Shown here one piece after another: positions 28,192 through 38,758 of a stretch of 64,000 bases of DNA. Location: positions 1,116,001 through 1,180,000 of the forward strand of contig NZ_CP126084.1 of assembly GCF_030122845.1 (NCBI RefSeq), in the 5' to 3' direction. The notes below the pieces were generated by a model. The model saw only the letters and a program-made list of their open reading frames with translations, ran no database searches and was not told the DNA's origin. This DNA is from Paenibacillus woosongensis. GTDB lineage: Bacteria > Bacillota > Bacilli > Paenibacillales > Paenibacillaceae. The position numbers were made by a program, and so were the translations under genes. Numbering within the stretch: the first letter of the stretch is position 1; every line of letters begins with the position of its first letter.

Positions 28192-29241
28192 ATGCATGCA
28201 TACAAGCGGCAAAATTTACTTCGCCAATGGAGCGGAGGACTGCTAGCAGGAGTTATGTTCGTATCCGGTTGTGCAGCGCCGTCCAATCCTGCGAGCGACA
28301 ATAATCGTGATGCATTGGAGTTATCGCCGTCAGCGGAGTCTAGACCTGTATCTGTTCATGATGCGGAGGAAAGGGAGTCGTTTCTCACGTTCGAAGACGA
28401 CACTGGAAGGGAGATTCGGCTGCCTGAGCAACCACAGCGCATCATCGTCCTATCGCCGCAGCTATTGGATTTGCTTTATTCGGTTGACGGTCACGCCATT
28501 GCCCACGCCACATCACCGGGTGGAACGGTGCCGGATAAAGCGGAGCGAATCGAAGAAGTCGGGGGAATGACGACCGTCAATACGGAGAAGCTACTTGCTT
28601 TAAAGCCTGATCTCGTGATCGGCTCTGTGGTGTTTCACCGTGAGTTAACGGCGATTTTGGATGCGAGTAACGTGCCGTTCGCCCTGTTCAATCTGAGTAC
28701 ATATGCGGACTTGAAGCAAAAAGCGGTGTTGTTCGGTCAGCTCTCCGGGACGGAAAACAAAGCAAGGGAAGCACTTGCCGATTTGGATCAGGAAATTCGT
28801 GAATGGACTGCCCAGGTACCGGCCAGTGATGCACCAACTTACATCATGCTGAACGTGAGCCCAAACAGTCTTTCTGTGCAGCGGCAAGATACCGTCGGAA
28901 TCGAGGTCGCAACTATGCTGCATATGCACAATTTGGCGGAAACATGGGAAGCAGCAAGCAACAGTCCGTCGACTGCACCATTTAGTCTGGAAAAAATCGT
29001 CGAGCTAAACCCGGATTATGTGTTTATCCTGATCCACGGGGCGCGAGAAGATGGGGAGAAGAAAATTCAATCCGATCTGGCCAGCCAACCTGCATGGACA
29101 TCGCTGCGTGCGGTGAAGGAAAACCGTATGATCATCTTGCCGTCTGATCGGTTTCTCTCAAACCCGGGATTTCGATTAAGTGAATCGGTCGAATATTTGG
29201 CTAAGCTTGTTTATCCGGATACATATGAGAATGGTCATTAA
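28192..29241 (+). CDS. ABC importer substrate-binding lipoprotein (FecB/BtuF type)
   Basis: 349 residues from ATG 28192 (AGGAGG upstream). A lipoprotein signal peptide ends in the lipobox FVSGC with Cys27. The mature part is a class III periplasmic-binding fold: DDTGREIRLPEQPQRIIVLS, then LLALKPDLVIGS, then VELNPDYVFIL. This class binds iron-siderophores, haem, cobalamin and other chelates, not the free Zn ion bound by ZnuA-type (cluster A-I) proteins. No His-rich zinc loop is present. It is the first gene of a Zur-controlled operon and overlaps the permease gene by 17 bp, so the ligand is probably a metal complex or tetrapyrrole needed in zinc shortage. Confidence 0.88.
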   Translation: MHAYKRQNLLRQWSGGLLAGVMFVSGCAAPSNPASDNNRDALELSPSAESRPVSVHDAEERESFLTFEDDTGREIRLPEQPQRIIVLSPQLLDLLYSVDGHAIAHATSPGGTVPDKAERIEEVGGMTTVNTEKLLALKPDLVIGSVVFHRELTAILDASNVPFALFNLSTYADLKQKAVLFGQLSGTENKAREALADLDQEIREWTAQVPASDAPTYIMLNVSPNSLSVQRQDTVGIEVATMLHMHNLAETWEAASNSPSTAPFSLEKIVELNPDYVFILIHGAREDGEKKIQSDLASQPAWTSLRAVKENRMIILPSDRFLSNPGFRLSESVEYLAKLVYPDTYENGH

Positions 29242-30232
29242 TGCTTTCCGTATTCCGATGTCCAAAGGCGTTCTTGTCATTGTCGCTTTGACGGCTGCGG
29301 CAATCCTCGCTACTGGATTCAGCATCGGTACCGGAGCAGTCCGCATTTCGTTGTCAGAGATTTGGTTATATGTCTTTCACGGTTATGACGGTCCAATGAA
29401 GGAAATTGTGTGGAACATTCGGCTGCCTCGCACGTTAGTGGGCATGCTCGTTGGCGCTAATCTGGCACTGTCCGGTGCGCTCTTGCAAGGCGTGATGCGG
29501 AACTCGCTGGCAGATCCGCACATCATCGGCGTGTCATCTGGAGCAGGATTATTCGGCATCATCGTTCTCATTTTATTTCCACATCTATGGTCGATGCTGA
29601 CACCTATCGCTTTTCTTGGCGCTTCCGGAGCTGCCGCCATCATTTATTTGCTCGCCTGGAAGGACGGTGTACAGCCGGTGCGCCTCATACTTGCAGGCGT
29701 GGCCGTGTCCGCCTTTCTCGGCTCTGGCATCTCCGCATTGTTAATTTTCTTCAGCGATCGGGTGAACGGTGCCCTCGTGTTTATGGTTGGCGGCTTGTCC
29801 GCCAAAAGCTGGCCAGAGCTTGAAATCATTCTCCCTTATTCGCTCATTGGCATGAGCCTGGCGTTCATTGGCAGCTCGCATTTGAATATACTTGCCCTTG
29901 GCGATTCCAATGCACGCGGCCTCGGCTTGGCGGTGGAAGCAGCTCGCTTCTTCCTGACGGCGCTCGCTACCTTGCTTGCCGCAAGCGCGGTCAGCGTCGT
30001 CGGCCTGCTCGGCTTCGTCGGTCTGATCGTTCCGCATTCAGCCCGCTTGCTGATCGGCAGTGATTATCGGTTCTTACTTCCTGCATCCGTGCTGCTTGGA
30101 GCGGCCGTTGTGACATTTTGCGATACACTCGCCCGCTTGATGTTTGCTCCTTTGGAACTGCCGGTCGGCATTATGATGGGAGCTTTGGGGGCGCCGTTCT
30201 TTCTATATTTGCTAAGGAGGGAAGCGAGATGA
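29225..30232 (+). CDS. FecCD/BtuC-type ABC permease
   Basis: 335 residues with about 10 hydrophobic helices. Family marks are IRLPRTLVGMLVGANLALSG, GVMRNSLADPHIIGVSSGA and GLIVPHSARLLIGSDYR. It forms the homodimeric channel for chelates delivered by the preceding binding protein. ATG 29225 is chosen although its ribosome site is weak; translation is probably coupled through the 17-bp overlap with the upstream gene. The stop overlaps the ATPase ATG by 4 bp. Confidence 0.9.
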   Translation: MRMVINAFRIPMSKGVLVIVALTAAAILATGFSIGTGAVRISLSEIWLYVFHGYDGPMKEIVWNIRLPRTLVGMLVGANLALSGALLQGVMRNSLADPHIIGVSSGAGLFGIIVLILFPHLWSMLTPIAFLGASGAAAIIYLLAWKDGVQPVRLILAGVAVSAFLGSGISALLIFFSDRVNGALVFMVGGLSAKSWPELEIILPYSLIGMSLAFIGSSHLNILALGDSNARGLGLAVEAARFFLTALATLLAASAVSVVGLLGFVGLIVPHSARLLIGSDYRFLLPASVLLGAAVVTFCDTLARLMFAPLELPVGIMMGALGAPFFLYLLRREAR

Positions 30233-31056
30233 CGTTGTTACGCTTGGAAGACGTGTCTGTGAGGCTTCACAACCGTACGGTGCTGGATTCGCTGAATTGG
30301 CAGGTGGAGGCCGGAAAAATTTACAGCATTATCGGTCCGAATGGCAGCGGCAAAAGCACCTTGCTCAAAACTTGCGCCGGTCAATTAAAGCCTGCGCAAG
30401 GAAAGGTGCTCTTACAAGGCAGACTGCTCGACAGCTATCCCCGTCGGCAGTTGGCACGGCATATGGCAATGCTTCAGCAAAGTCAAGCATCTCTGCCGGA
30501 CGTGTCCGTGCGTTCGCTGGTCAGTTACGGACGTTTTCCTCATCAGCCTGTATGGGGCGCAAAGCGCAAGGAAGACGAGGAGATTGTCGAATGGGCCATG
30601 GCTCAGACCGGAACGCTTCCCTTCGCGGAGCGAAAGCTGTCTAACTTATCCGGCGGAGAACGGCAACGCGTATGGATTGCCATGACCTTGGCACAGCAAT
30701 CGGGGCTAATCTTATTAGATGAACCGACGACCTATCTCGATGTCAATCACCAGTGGGAGGTTATGGAGCTAGTCCACGATCTGAATCGCAAATATGGCAT
30801 TACGATCGTCATGGTCCTGCATGACCTCAACCATGCTGCAGCTTGCTCCGATGAATTGTTGGTGATGCGAGCTGGCGAAATGTATGCCAGCGGACCGCCG
30901 GAGCAAGTCATCACCGATCGCATGCTGCGCGATGTGTTCGGTGTGAGAGGGAGCGTAGGAAGGGATGATCGAAGCGGTCGCATGCATTGCCATATCGAAG
31001 GGCTGCTTGAGGCGCTGGATTTCTCAGCTCAACCCGCAATCGCGGCAGTCAAATAA
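30229..31056 (+). CDS. FecE/BtuD-type ABC ATPase
   Basis: 275 residues. Walker A GPNGSGKSTLLK, Q-loop MLQQSQ, signature LSGGERQRVWIAM, Walker B LILLDEPTTYLD and switch His in VLHDLNHAA are all intact. It energises the permease encoded just upstream; ATGA overlap and AAGGAGG support tight coupling. This completes a one-binding-protein, one-permease, one-ATPase importer. The chelatase genes follow after 85 bp without a visible terminator, so the unit probably continues. Confidence 0.92.
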   Translation: MTLLRLEDVSVRLHNRTVLDSLNWQVEAGKIYSIIGPNGSGKSTLLKTCAGQLKPAQGKVLLQGRLLDSYPRRQLARHMAMLQQSQASLPDVSVRSLVSYGRFPHQPVWGAKRKEDEEIVEWAMAQTGTLPFAERKLSNLSGGERQRVWIAMTLAQQSGLILLDEPTTYLDVNHQWEVMELVHDLNRKYGITIVMVLHDLNHAAACSDELLVMRAGEMYASGPPEQVITDRMLRDVFGVRGSVGRDDRSGRMHCHIEGLLEALDFSAQPAIAAVK

Positions 31057-31141
31057 CGAATGTCTTGATTTCGTGTATATGTGCAGATTTTGCCTTGCTC
31101 AGTTCACTTAATAGAAAACATTTACAAAGGAGAGGATCAAC

Positions 31142-32080
31142 ATGGAGGGGAAAGCAGACGTATATCCATTCGCGGCAATCGTCGGACAGGACTTGATGCG
31201 CAAAGGGCTGCTGCTTAATCTTGTCAATCGGAAGCTCGGCGGCATCTTGATCCGCGGGGAGAAAGGCACAGCCAAATCGACGGCCGTACGCGCAATCGCG
31301 GACTTAATGCCGGAGCTGAGCGTCGTGAATTTGCCCGTACATGCTACGGAGGATCGCGTCGTCGGCACATTGGATATCGAGCATGCGATTCGAGAAGGAG
31401 AGAAAAAGTTCGAGCCGGGACTGTTAGCGAAGGCGCATGGACATATTTTGTACGTGGATGAAATCAATCTACTCGATGATGCGATCGTCGATGCGCTGCT
31501 CGACGCAGCAGCCATGGGGGTGAACACCGTTGAGCGAGAAGGCGTCTCCTACTCGCATCCGAGCCGCTTTATCTTGATCGGTACGATGAACCCGGAGGAA
31601 GGGGAGCTGCGGCCGCAGCTGCTGGATCGCTTCGCGCTTTCAGTAGAGGTGAATGGGGAACGAGATGTGGAGAGCCGAATGGAGGTCATTCGCCGGCGCC
31701 TAGCATTCGAAGCAGATCCAGACGAATTCCGAAGACGTTATGAGCCGCAACAACTAGAGCTTCGGGAACGGATAGAACGAGCGCGTCAGCTGCTCGAGCA
31801 GATCAAACCGTCCGAGGAGTTACTGAAATGGACCGCCGCAGTCGGCATTCGGCTGAAGGTAGACGGACATCGTGCGGATATCATGTTAATGAAAACCGCC
31901 ATGGCGATGGCTGCATTCCAGGGAAGAACGCAGATCGTGGCAGACGATATGGTAGAAGCGGCGATGATGGTGATGCCGCATCGCATGCGCAAGCGGCCGT
32001 TCGAAGAGGGAGCATATGACCACGAGACGATACGCGAGCTGCTCGGCGACCTTCTGTCCGAGGTCACCCATGCAAGTTAA
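31142..32080 (+). CDS. Mg-chelatase-type AAA+ subunit, ChlI/BchI-like
   Basis: 312 residues. Walker [11 protein letters not shown] (about 38-47), Walker [12 protein letters not shown] and sensor region [20 protein letters not shown] identify the ChlI/BchI/CobS-like helix-2-insert AAA+ class. These form ATP-driven rings with a ChlD-type subunit and drive metal insertion by a large CobN/BchH subunit. GGAGAGG precedes ATG 31142. The overlap with the ChlD-like gene (11 bp) and the CobN-like gene downstream make a complete three-subunit chelatase. No chlorophyll genes are nearby, so the substrate is not protoporphyrin for chlorophyll. Confidence 0.9.
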   Translation: MEGKADVYPFAAIVGQDLMRKGLLLNLVNRKLGGILIRGEKGTAKSTAVRAIADLMPELSVVNLPVHATEDRVVGTLDIEHAIREGEKKFEPGLLAKAHGHILYVDEINLLDDAIVDALLDAAAMGVNTVEREGVSYSHPSRFILIGTMNPEEGELRPQLLDRFALSVEVNGERDVESRMEVIRRRLAFEADPDEFRRRYEPQQLELRERIERARQLLEQIKPSEELLKWTAAVGIRLKVDGHRADIMLMKTAMAMAAFQGRTQIVADDMVEAAMMVMPHRMRKRPFEEGAYDHETIRELLGDLLSEVTHAS

Positions 32081-34067
32081 GCCTCACTTGTATCCGTTCT
32101 GTGCTGTAGTCGGTCAAGAACGTGCGCAAAAGGCGCTGCTGCTTCATGCTGTAAATCCGGGATTAAAGGGGGTGCTGCTGGCAGGCCCACCAGGAACGGC
32201 GAAGTCCACGCTCATCCATGGTGTTACAGAGCTTCTGCCGGAACTTAACGTCATTAACATTCCTTTGAACGTGGATGAGGAACGGCTTTGGGGCGACTGG
32301 GATATGGCAGCTGCTGTCCGCAGCGGCAAACGAACGTTTGTACCCGGCTTGCTTGCAGCTGCGGATGGGCACATCGTCACGGTAGACAATGCACATATCA
32401 TGCCCGAAAGGTTAATGAAAGCGGTCCTGACTGCTGGCGACAATGTGGCGGGCGAGCCCGCGCATGGGCATGTCCGCAAGAGCTCTGAGCGAAGAAGTGG
32501 CCTTGACAGTGCAGCATTCCGCCTGTTCGCAGCTATGAGTCCGGACGATAGGAAGCCGCTGCCGGCGATGTTTGATCGCTGCGGGCTATATGTGCGACTG
32601 GAAACCTCGGCGGACCTTGCGGAGCGAACGGAAATCGCAAGCCGCTTGCTCGCCTTCAAACAAGATCCTGAGTCGTTTCGCCTAGCTTATGAATCGGAAA
32701 CGAAGGAATTGAGAGCACGTATCGCAGCGGCTAGGACTCGGCTGCCTGCTGTACATATTGATGGAGAGCTGCTACGTTTGGCTGCCGAAATCGCTGAGGA
32801 AGCTGGCTGTCTGGGACACCGCGCGGACATCCTGCTGATCGAAGCGGTCCGTACGATCACAGCTTGGGAGGGTCTTAGCGAGACGACACAGGAACATCTG
32901 CAAGAAGCGGCGGGCTTTGTGCTGCCGCACCGGATGCGTGCAGCATCTCAACCGGAAGTGTCGCGAGGGAAGTCGCCTGGAGACTTGCCGGATCAAGAGC
33001 AAACGAAGCATGATTCGAATGGCGATCATCCATCACCAGGATCGCATCGCGATAAGGAAAGCCAAAGAGAAAGCCAAGCGGAAGGAGAGAATAATGCGAC
33101 AAACGGCGAGCAAGTTGACCGGTCACAATTCGCTTCGCCTGCACAACTTGGGGGCGACCACAACGGCGAAGCCGATAGTAGACAATCTCTTTCCTCAGAG
33201 GCGCGGGCTGTAGTGGAAGCCGTTGGACGGGAAATCGCTGTGCAGCCATTCGTCTTTACCTCGCCGCATCCAATGAAACAAGCGCAAACTGGGAAACGAA
33301 ATCAAGCGTCAGTAGGAACGGTAAACGGTCGATATGTGCGGGCTGCGATGCCACGCGGCCCTCTAAGAGACATTGCGTTTGATGCCACGCTTCGTATGGC
33401 GGCTCCCTTTCAGCGGATACGTAAGCAACAATCAAGTTCATATAACACGAACTTAAAGCTATGGATTGAGCCGAGTGATGTGCGTGTGAAGGTTAGGGAA
33501 AACAAGACAGGAACTGCTTTGCTATTCGTCGTCGATGCCAGCGGTTCGATGAATGCAAATAAGAGAATGAAGGCTGTCAAAGGTGCGGTATTGTCTTTAC
33601 TTCGTGATGCGTACCGGCAGCGTGACCATGTGGGCTTGATTGCCTTTCGCGATCAACAAGCTGAATTGCTGCTCGGGTTGACACGCAGTGTAGAGCTCGC
33701 GGAACGCAAATTGAGGACGCTGCCAGCTGGCGGGAAAACTCCGCTAGGTATTGGACTGGAAAAGGGACTTATGGCGATCCGCCCTTTGTTAAATAGAAGA
33801 AGTGGACTCATCCCCGCGATGATCGTCATGACCGATGGAAAGGCGAACGTCAGCGCAGAAGCGGCAGGTGATCCATGGCAGGAAAGCCTGCAAGCTGCAC
33901 AACGCATCGCAGCGGCTGGCATACGCACACTTGTGATCGATACGGAGGATGGTGTAGTACGATTCGGCTATGCCCGCAAGCTGGCGGAAGCGATGCAAGC
34001 GCGGTATTACCGGTTAGAACAATTGGAGGCTGGGAGTATCGAACGAGCTGTACGGACGTTGATCTAA
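32070..34067 (+). CDS. Chelatase AAA+/VWA subunit, ChlD/BchD-like
   Basis: 665 residues from ATG 32070. The N-terminal AAA+ domain has an intact Walker A (GPPGTAKST), but Walker B reads [10 protein letters not shown], with Asn in place of the catalytic Glu, so it is probably non-hydrolysing, as in ChlD/BchD. A polar linker (about 310-400, rich in Gln, Glu, Ser, Asp) follows. The C-terminal VWA domain has the MIDAS motif FVVDASGSM (Asp489, Ser491, Ser493). In the known enzymes this subunit links the ATPase ring to the chelating subunit. It overlaps the ChlI-like gene and precedes the CobN-like gene by 39 bp. Confidence 0.9.
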   Translation: MQVKPHLYPFCAVVGQERAQKALLLHAVNPGLKGVLLAGPPGTAKSTLIHGVTELLPELNVINIPLNVDEERLWGDWDMAAAVRSGKRTFVPGLLAAADGHIVTVDNAHIMPERLMKAVLTAGDNVAGEPAHGHVRKSSERRSGLDSAAFRLFAAMSPDDRKPLPAMFDRCGLYVRLETSADLAERTEIASRLLAFKQDPESFRLAYESETKELRARIAAARTRLPAVHIDGELLRLAAEIAEEAGCLGHRADILLIEAVRTITAWEGLSETTQEHLQEAAGFVLPHRMRAASQPEVSRGKSPGDLPDQEQTKHDSNGDHPSPGSHRDKESQRESQAEGENNATNGEQVDRSQFASPAQLGGDHNGEADSRQSLSSEARAVVEAVGREIAVQPFVFTSPHPMKQAQTGKRNQASVGTVNGRYVRAAMPRGPLRDIAFDATLRMAAPFQRIRKQQSSSYNTNLKLWIEPSDVRVKVRENKTGTALLFVVDASGSMNANKRMKAVKGAVLSLLRDAYRQRDHVGLIAFRDQQAELLLGLTRSVELAERKLRTLPAGGKTPLGIGLEKGLMAIRPLLNRRSGLIPAMIVMTDGKANVSAEAAGDPWQESLQAAQRIAAAGIRTLVIDTEDGVVRFGYARKLAEAMQARYYRLEQLEAGSIERAVRTLI

Positions 34068-34106
34068 AAATAATGATTTATGGATTACGGAAAGGAGGAT
34101 GGCGCG

Positions 34107-37100
34107 TTGAAGCTATCCATACTCACAAACGGGGAAACGACGTTGTCGCATTTGTCTGAAGCATATCAATTGCTTGATCAAAATCAGAAAAATCAGCTGC
34201 ATCTGACCATCATCGATTTAGGGAATCGGAAGATCGACGAGCTTGAGGACGTGGAAGCCACGCTTGTTGGAGCTGACCTTGTCATCTTCGATGCACATGG
34301 CGTCCGCCAGGACGTTGTCGAATGGTTGAGTAGCCTGCTAAGCAAAGGGACGGCTCATATCGTTCCGCTTGGCGGCAACTCCGCTGAGATCGCTTCGCTG
34401 CTCAGGCTAGGCAGTCTGACCTTTGCAAATTTGCCTAGACAAGAAGGGCATACACATGCGGCAACGTCCTTGCCGCTAGAAGGAATGGATGAGGGTAAGG
34501 CGGATTATGAACACTACGTTCGATTTACCGAATATTGGCGGGGCGGAGGTACTGACAATTTGCTCGGTCTGCTTTGTCTGGCAGGCCGTGAATACGGCGG
34601 CTGCCATCTGTTGCCGGAGCCTAAGGAGCCGGTATATGTTCGGGAGTTAACGATTATGGAGCCGAGCAGTCGCACGGTTTACTCGTCTGCAGCCAGCTAC
34701 CGGCAAAGCAATCGCTACGACGAAGGTCGGCCGAATGTCGCGATTTTATATCTTGGGAATAGCAATCCGCTCGATACCGCAGAATGTATTGCGCAGCTTA
34801 AGGAACAATTGGAGGCTTTCGTGAACGTCATGCCGATCGCGTTTCCTTCAGTGATGAACATTCCGCTCGACCGTCTGCGCGAGTTGCTACTTGGCGACGG
34901 TCACCAAGTCGACCTTATCGTGAACCTGCTGCCTTTCCGACTTGGGATTGGTCCCGGCGGAGGAAATCAGGACGGGGCTGTGCAGATGCTGGAACAGCTC
35001 GATGTGCCGATGCTGCATCCGCTATTGTTGAACAGTAGAACGGAACAAGAATGGAGACAGTCTGCGAGTGGACTTGAGCCTTCGTTGCTACTCGTTCAGG
35101 TCATGCTTCCGGAGCTTGACGGGAGCGTGGAGATGTTTCCGATAGCGGCACTGCAGGAAGAAGGAGAAGACGCCGAGCTAAACGTTCCGCTAAAGCGACT
35201 TGCACTTATCCCTGAACGGACAAAACGCTTGACAGATCGCATCCGCCGCTGGCTTGCCCTGCGGAGCAAGCCCAATGCAGAGAAGAAGCTGGCGCTCATT
35301 GGCTACAATTATCCGCCAGGCGAAGGAACGGTGTTCGGCGGTTCCTTCTTGGATACATTCGAATCGATAGCACGTTTATTGAGCTGGCTGAAGCAGCAAG
35401 GATATCATACCGAGGAACTGTCAGCGGCGGAGCTGCGTGCCAGATTTATAGAGGGCGGTCTAGTCAATTCCGCAAAATGGTCTGATCCTCAAGCTTCGAG
35501 TCAGTTGATCCGTTATGCGGATCCCCATTTCACACAGAAGCTATCCGGTCGTTCATGGGGAGAAGAAGCGATAAGCCGCTGGGGTCAGCCGCCTGGTGAC
35601 ATCATGACGGACAACGGCTCCTTTCTCATACCCGGTCTAATGATCGGCCAAGTGTTTATCGGCCTGCAACCTTCACGCGGTATCCATGAGGATCCAGAGA
35701 AGTCACTGCACGATCGTTCGTTACTACCTACGCATCAATATACTGCGTTTTATCAATGGATTCGTGAACAGTTTCAAGCGGATGCCATCGTCCATATCGG
35801 GACACACGGCACCTTAGAGTTTCAGCGGGGGAAAGAGGCCGCTCTGTCTGGGGACTGTGTACCGGATGACTTACTCGGGGATTTGCCAAATTTGTACTAC
35901 TATTACGTAGGGAATCCGTCCGAAGCGATGATCGCCAAGCGGCGCAGCCATGCCGTATTGATCGGCTATCAGGCGCCGGCTTTTACTGAAGCTGAGCTGT
36001 ATGGCGAATGGCGTGAGCTTGAAGCCTTGCTGCACGAATATCGTGAAGCGAAGCAGCTCGCGCCGGAACGATGTGAGGCGATTCTACAAGAGCTGCAGGC
36101 GGTAGCGAAGTCGCTTGACTTCTCCGCGGAGACCGTAGAACACATGGAGGAGGAGCTCTATCGCATGCAGCGTTCGCTCATCCCTAGTGGACTGCATGTG
36201 CTTGGCGACAGCTATTCTCCTGAAGTCGCTTTGAACCATATGCAATTCGTGCTTCGCCACGAGCGGGGAAATATTCGCTCAATTCGCGGACTGCTCGCTG
36301 AACGTCAAGGCGTTCGGGCGGATGCGCTAACTTCGGGCAAGCATGTGAGCTTGCTGCGCCAGCTCGATGAGGAAGCGAATGCGTTAGTGACCGCTTATGT
36401 GTCAAACAAGGCAATCCCGGACATGTATAAGAGTGAACATCCAGATTGGCTTAAGCAGTTGGAAGCTTCGCTCGAGTACGGTTACGAAGCTTACCTAAGA
36501 TCATTGCAAAATGAGGAAGCAGAAGGGCTGATGCGGGCGTTGGAAGGCCGGTACGTTCCAGCTAAGCTCGCTGGTGACGTGCTGCGAACACCTGAAATAT
36601 TGCCGACCGGACGCAATCTGTACCAATTCGATCCCCGCTTAGTGCCCAGCCGTACAGCTGCTGAACGGGGGGCGATTGTCGCCGAAAACTCCATACAGCA
36701 ATATCGCGAGCAGCACGGGGACTACCCGCACACGACGGCGGTCATCCTCTGGGGGATTGAGACGTCGCGCACACAAGGGGAAACCATCGGGCAAATCCTG
36801 CATTATATGGGGGTTCGCATTGGCGGGGGAGTCGGAACGTTCCGTACAGAATATGAAGTGATCCCGCTTGCGGAATTAGGCCGACCGCGCTTGAACGTCA
36901 TGGTGCATATTACTGGGGTTTTTCGCGATTTGTTTCCGAATTTGCTGGAAGAATTACATGACCTATTCCGCAAGGTTTCGGAGCTGGATGAACCTGATGA
37001 GCTCAATTGGTTCAAGGCTCATACACGAAGCATGGAGGAGGAGCTGCTTGCTGCTGGATATGAGGCAAGTCAAGCGCATGACTTAGCTTGCGCCCGCATC

Positions 37101-37805
37101 TTCGGCCCGGCAGAAGGAGAGTATGGCACGACGGTGACGCGGATGATCGAGACGAAGCTATGGAACGAGGAGTCTGAGCTCGGAGCGGCATACACGGACA
37201 GCCAGCAGCATGTATACAGCGCACTAGCGCGAGGACAGGCGGAGCCGGAATTGTACCGGTCACATATGCTGGAGGTGGATATTGTGTCGCAAATTCGCAG
37301 CAGTCATGAATGGGAAGTAACGGATTCTGACCACTATTATGAGTATTTTGGCGGCTTGGCAAAGTCTGTGGAAGTAATGAAAGGTCGTAAAGCAGACATT
37401 CATATTACGGATACGACAGGGGAGCAAATCAAGACAGAATCTGCCGAACATGCGATTGCACGCGGAGTACGGACTCGCTTAACAAACCCGAAATGGATCA
37501 ACGATCTCTTGAAGCATCCTTATCATGGCGCAAAGGAAATGGCCAGCCGATTCGAGTATGTACTGGGACTTGCAGCCACGACTGGAAAAGTAGAACCTTG
37601 GGTATTCGATCGTCTGCATGACGTCTATATGGCTGATGAAGCACTTAGCCGGAAGCTGCAGGACAACAACCGTTGGGCTTACCATGCGATGATCGAAACA
37701 TTGCTGGAAAGCGAGCAGCGAGGATACTGGACACCGGATGAACAAGTTTTGCATCAGCTGCGGCAGAAATACCTAGAGCTTGAAGGAGAGTTGGAAGGGG
37801 AATGA
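34107..37805 (+). CDS. CobN/BchH-type large chelatase subunit
   Basis: 1232 residues from TTG 34107, chosen because AAAGGAGG (34091-34098) is ideally spaced; ATG 34080 has no ribosome site. It is a full-length member of the CobN/BchH superfamily, with HIGTHGTLEFQRGKEAALSG (about 563-582) and a C-terminal block RMIETKLWNEESELG. Family members bind the tetrapyrrole and insert Co (CobN, hydrogenobyrinate diamide) or Mg (BchH). No cobalamin or chlorophyll pathway genes are in the window, and the promoter is of Zur type, so the natural metal and ligand are open. Zinc, or removal rather than insertion of a metal, are inferences worth testing. Confidence 0.9.
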   Translation: MKLSILTNGETTLSHLSEAYQLLDQNQKNQLHLTIIDLGNRKIDELEDVEATLVGADLVIFDAHGVRQDVVEWLSSLLSKGTAHIVPLGGNSAEIASLLRLGSLTFANLPRQEGHTHAATSLPLEGMDEGKADYEHYVRFTEYWRGGGTDNLLGLLCLAGREYGGCHLLPEPKEPVYVRELTIMEPSSRTVYSSAASYRQSNRYDEGRPNVAILYLGNSNPLDTAECIAQLKEQLEAFVNVMPIAFPSVMNIPLDRLRELLLGDGHQVDLIVNLLPFRLGIGPGGGNQDGAVQMLEQLDVPMLHPLLLNSRTEQEWRQSASGLEPSLLLVQVMLPELDGSVEMFPIAALQEEGEDAELNVPLKRLALIPERTKRLTDRIRRWLALRSKPNAEKKLALIGYNYPPGEGTVFGGSFLDTFESIARLLSWLKQQGYHTEELSAAELRARFIEGGLVNSAKWSDPQASSQLIRYADPHFTQKLSGRSWGEEAISRWGQPPGDIMTDNGSFLIPGLMIGQVFIGLQPSRGIHEDPEKSLHDRSLLPTHQYTAFYQWIREQFQADAIVHIGTHGTLEFQRGKEAALSGDCVPDDLLGDLPNLYYYYVGNPSEAMIAKRRSHAVLIGYQAPAFTEAELYGEWRELEALLHEYREAKQLAPERCEAILQELQAVAKSLDFSAETVEHMEEELYRMQRSLIPSGLHVLGDSYSPEVALNHMQFVLRHERGNIRSIRGLLAERQGVRADALTSGKHVSLLRQLDEEANALVTAYVSNKAIPDMYKSEHPDWLKQLEASLEYGYEAYLRSLQNEEAEGLMRALEGRYVPAKLAGDVLRTPEILPTGRNLYQFDPRLVPSRTAAERGAIVAENSIQQYREQHGDYPHTTAVILWGIETSRTQGETIGQILHYMGVRIGGGVGTFRTEYEVIPLAELGRPRLNVMVHITGVFRDLFPNLLEELHDLFRKVSELDEPDELNWFKAHTRSMEEELLAAGYEASQAHDLACARIFGPAEGEYGTTVTRMIETKLWNEESELGAAYTDSQQHVYSALARGQAEPELYRSHMLEVDIVSQIRSSHEWEVTDSDHYYEYFGGLAKSVEVMKGRKADIHITDTTGEQIKTESAEHAIARGVRTRLTNPKWINDLLKHPYHGAKEMASRFEYVLGLAATTGKVEPWVFDRLHDVYMADEALSRKLQDNNRWAYHAMIETLLESEQRGYWTPDEQVLHQLRQKYLELEGELEGE

Positions 37806-37864
37806 GAACAGCTTGAGGCATAAGCTGAAATCCATTTAAATTAAGAAATGAGGTGTTTACCTAG

Positions 37865-38758
37865 ATGATCGAAATGTTACGCAACGAAGCTGCTTGGGAA
37901 CAAGCTTGGAAGGACGACCAAACGACAGGTGTAAACTTGATGAAATCAGCAGGGATCGAGCCGAGATTCACTTTTGGCGCCATCGCGGCCCAAAACTACA
38001 ATGAGCAATCGTTCAACGATGAAGGAAGAAGACGGTCAGCACGTATTATCGGCTGGTTGGAAAATCAAGGCGTAAATTTTAATGGCGCCTCTGTCCTCGA
38101 CATCGGAGCGGCCTCTGGAATATTTTCTATTCCCTTTGCGCAAAGAGGAGCAGATGTGACCGCCGTTGAGCCGTCGCTTCCGTTCACAGAACTATTGGAG
38201 CACAACAATCAAAAATGGGCCGACGGTAAGGTAAAGATCGTGCGCGCAGCCTTTGAAGATATGGATACGAAGACATTAGGCTGGAACCAAGCTTTTGATT
38301 TTGTCTTTGTGTCAATGTGCCCGGCGATCACAGACTGGGAGATGGTGGAGAAAGTGATCAGCTGCGCTCGAAAATTTTGTTATATCAGCCTAGCGGCAGG
38401 TCCTAAAGAACACAGCCTCACCCTTGAAATATTGCCGCTGTTAAACCATTCATACAACAAGCATCAAAACTCCGAGATGATGTATTTGCTACAGCTGCTT
38501 TATCTAAAAGGGTACGCCTTTCATTCACTCGTCACACGAGAAATGAAAGTCAGGGTTGTGTCTCGTGCGGAAGCCATTCAAGAGGTTTTACATTGGCTTA
38601 ACTTTTACAATTATCCAGTAGATGAGAATACGCAGGCCATCATTGAAGATTATCTGGATCAAACTTATCCTGGAAAAACGATCCCAATCAAACAAGGAGG
38701 GCGCTTCGGCAAAGTGCTCATTCAGTTAGAAGAGCAAAGCATGTTTACTTATTCATGA
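37865..38758 (+). CDS. Class I SAM-dependent methyltransferase
   Basis: 297 residues. The AdoMet-binding motif is SVLDIGAASGIFSIPFAQ (about 75-92), followed by ADVTAVEPS with the acidic residue at the end of strand 2. No close functional class can be named. It follows the CobN-like gene after 59 bp with GAGGTG before ATG 37865 and no intervening terminator, so it probably belongs to the Zur-controlled unit. A methyl transfer to the imported or metallated ligand would fit, but this is inference. The stop codon is followed by reading-frame debris of a metal transporter. Confidence 0.82.
   Translation: MIEMLRNEAAWEQAWKDDQTTGVNLMKSAGIEPRFTFGAIAAQNYNEQSFNDEGRRRSARIIGWLENQGVNFNGASVLDIGAASGIFSIPFAQRGADVTAVEPSLPFTELLEHNNQKWADGKVKIVRAAFEDMDTKTLGWNQAFDFVFVSMCPAITDWEMVEKVISCARKFCYISLAAGPKEHSLTLEILPLLNHSYNKHQNSEMMYLLQLLYLKGYAFHSLVTREMKVRVVSRAEAIQEVLHWLNFYNYPVDENTQAIIEDYLDQTYPGKTIPIKQGGRFGKVLIQLEEQSMFTYS

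Noticed and set aside
34107..37805. Cobalamin-pathway cobaltochelatase
   Set aside because: No cob or cbi genes and no recognisable B12 riboswitch were found in the window, and the AAA+ partners look ChlI/ChlD-like; kept as an alternative, not as the call.
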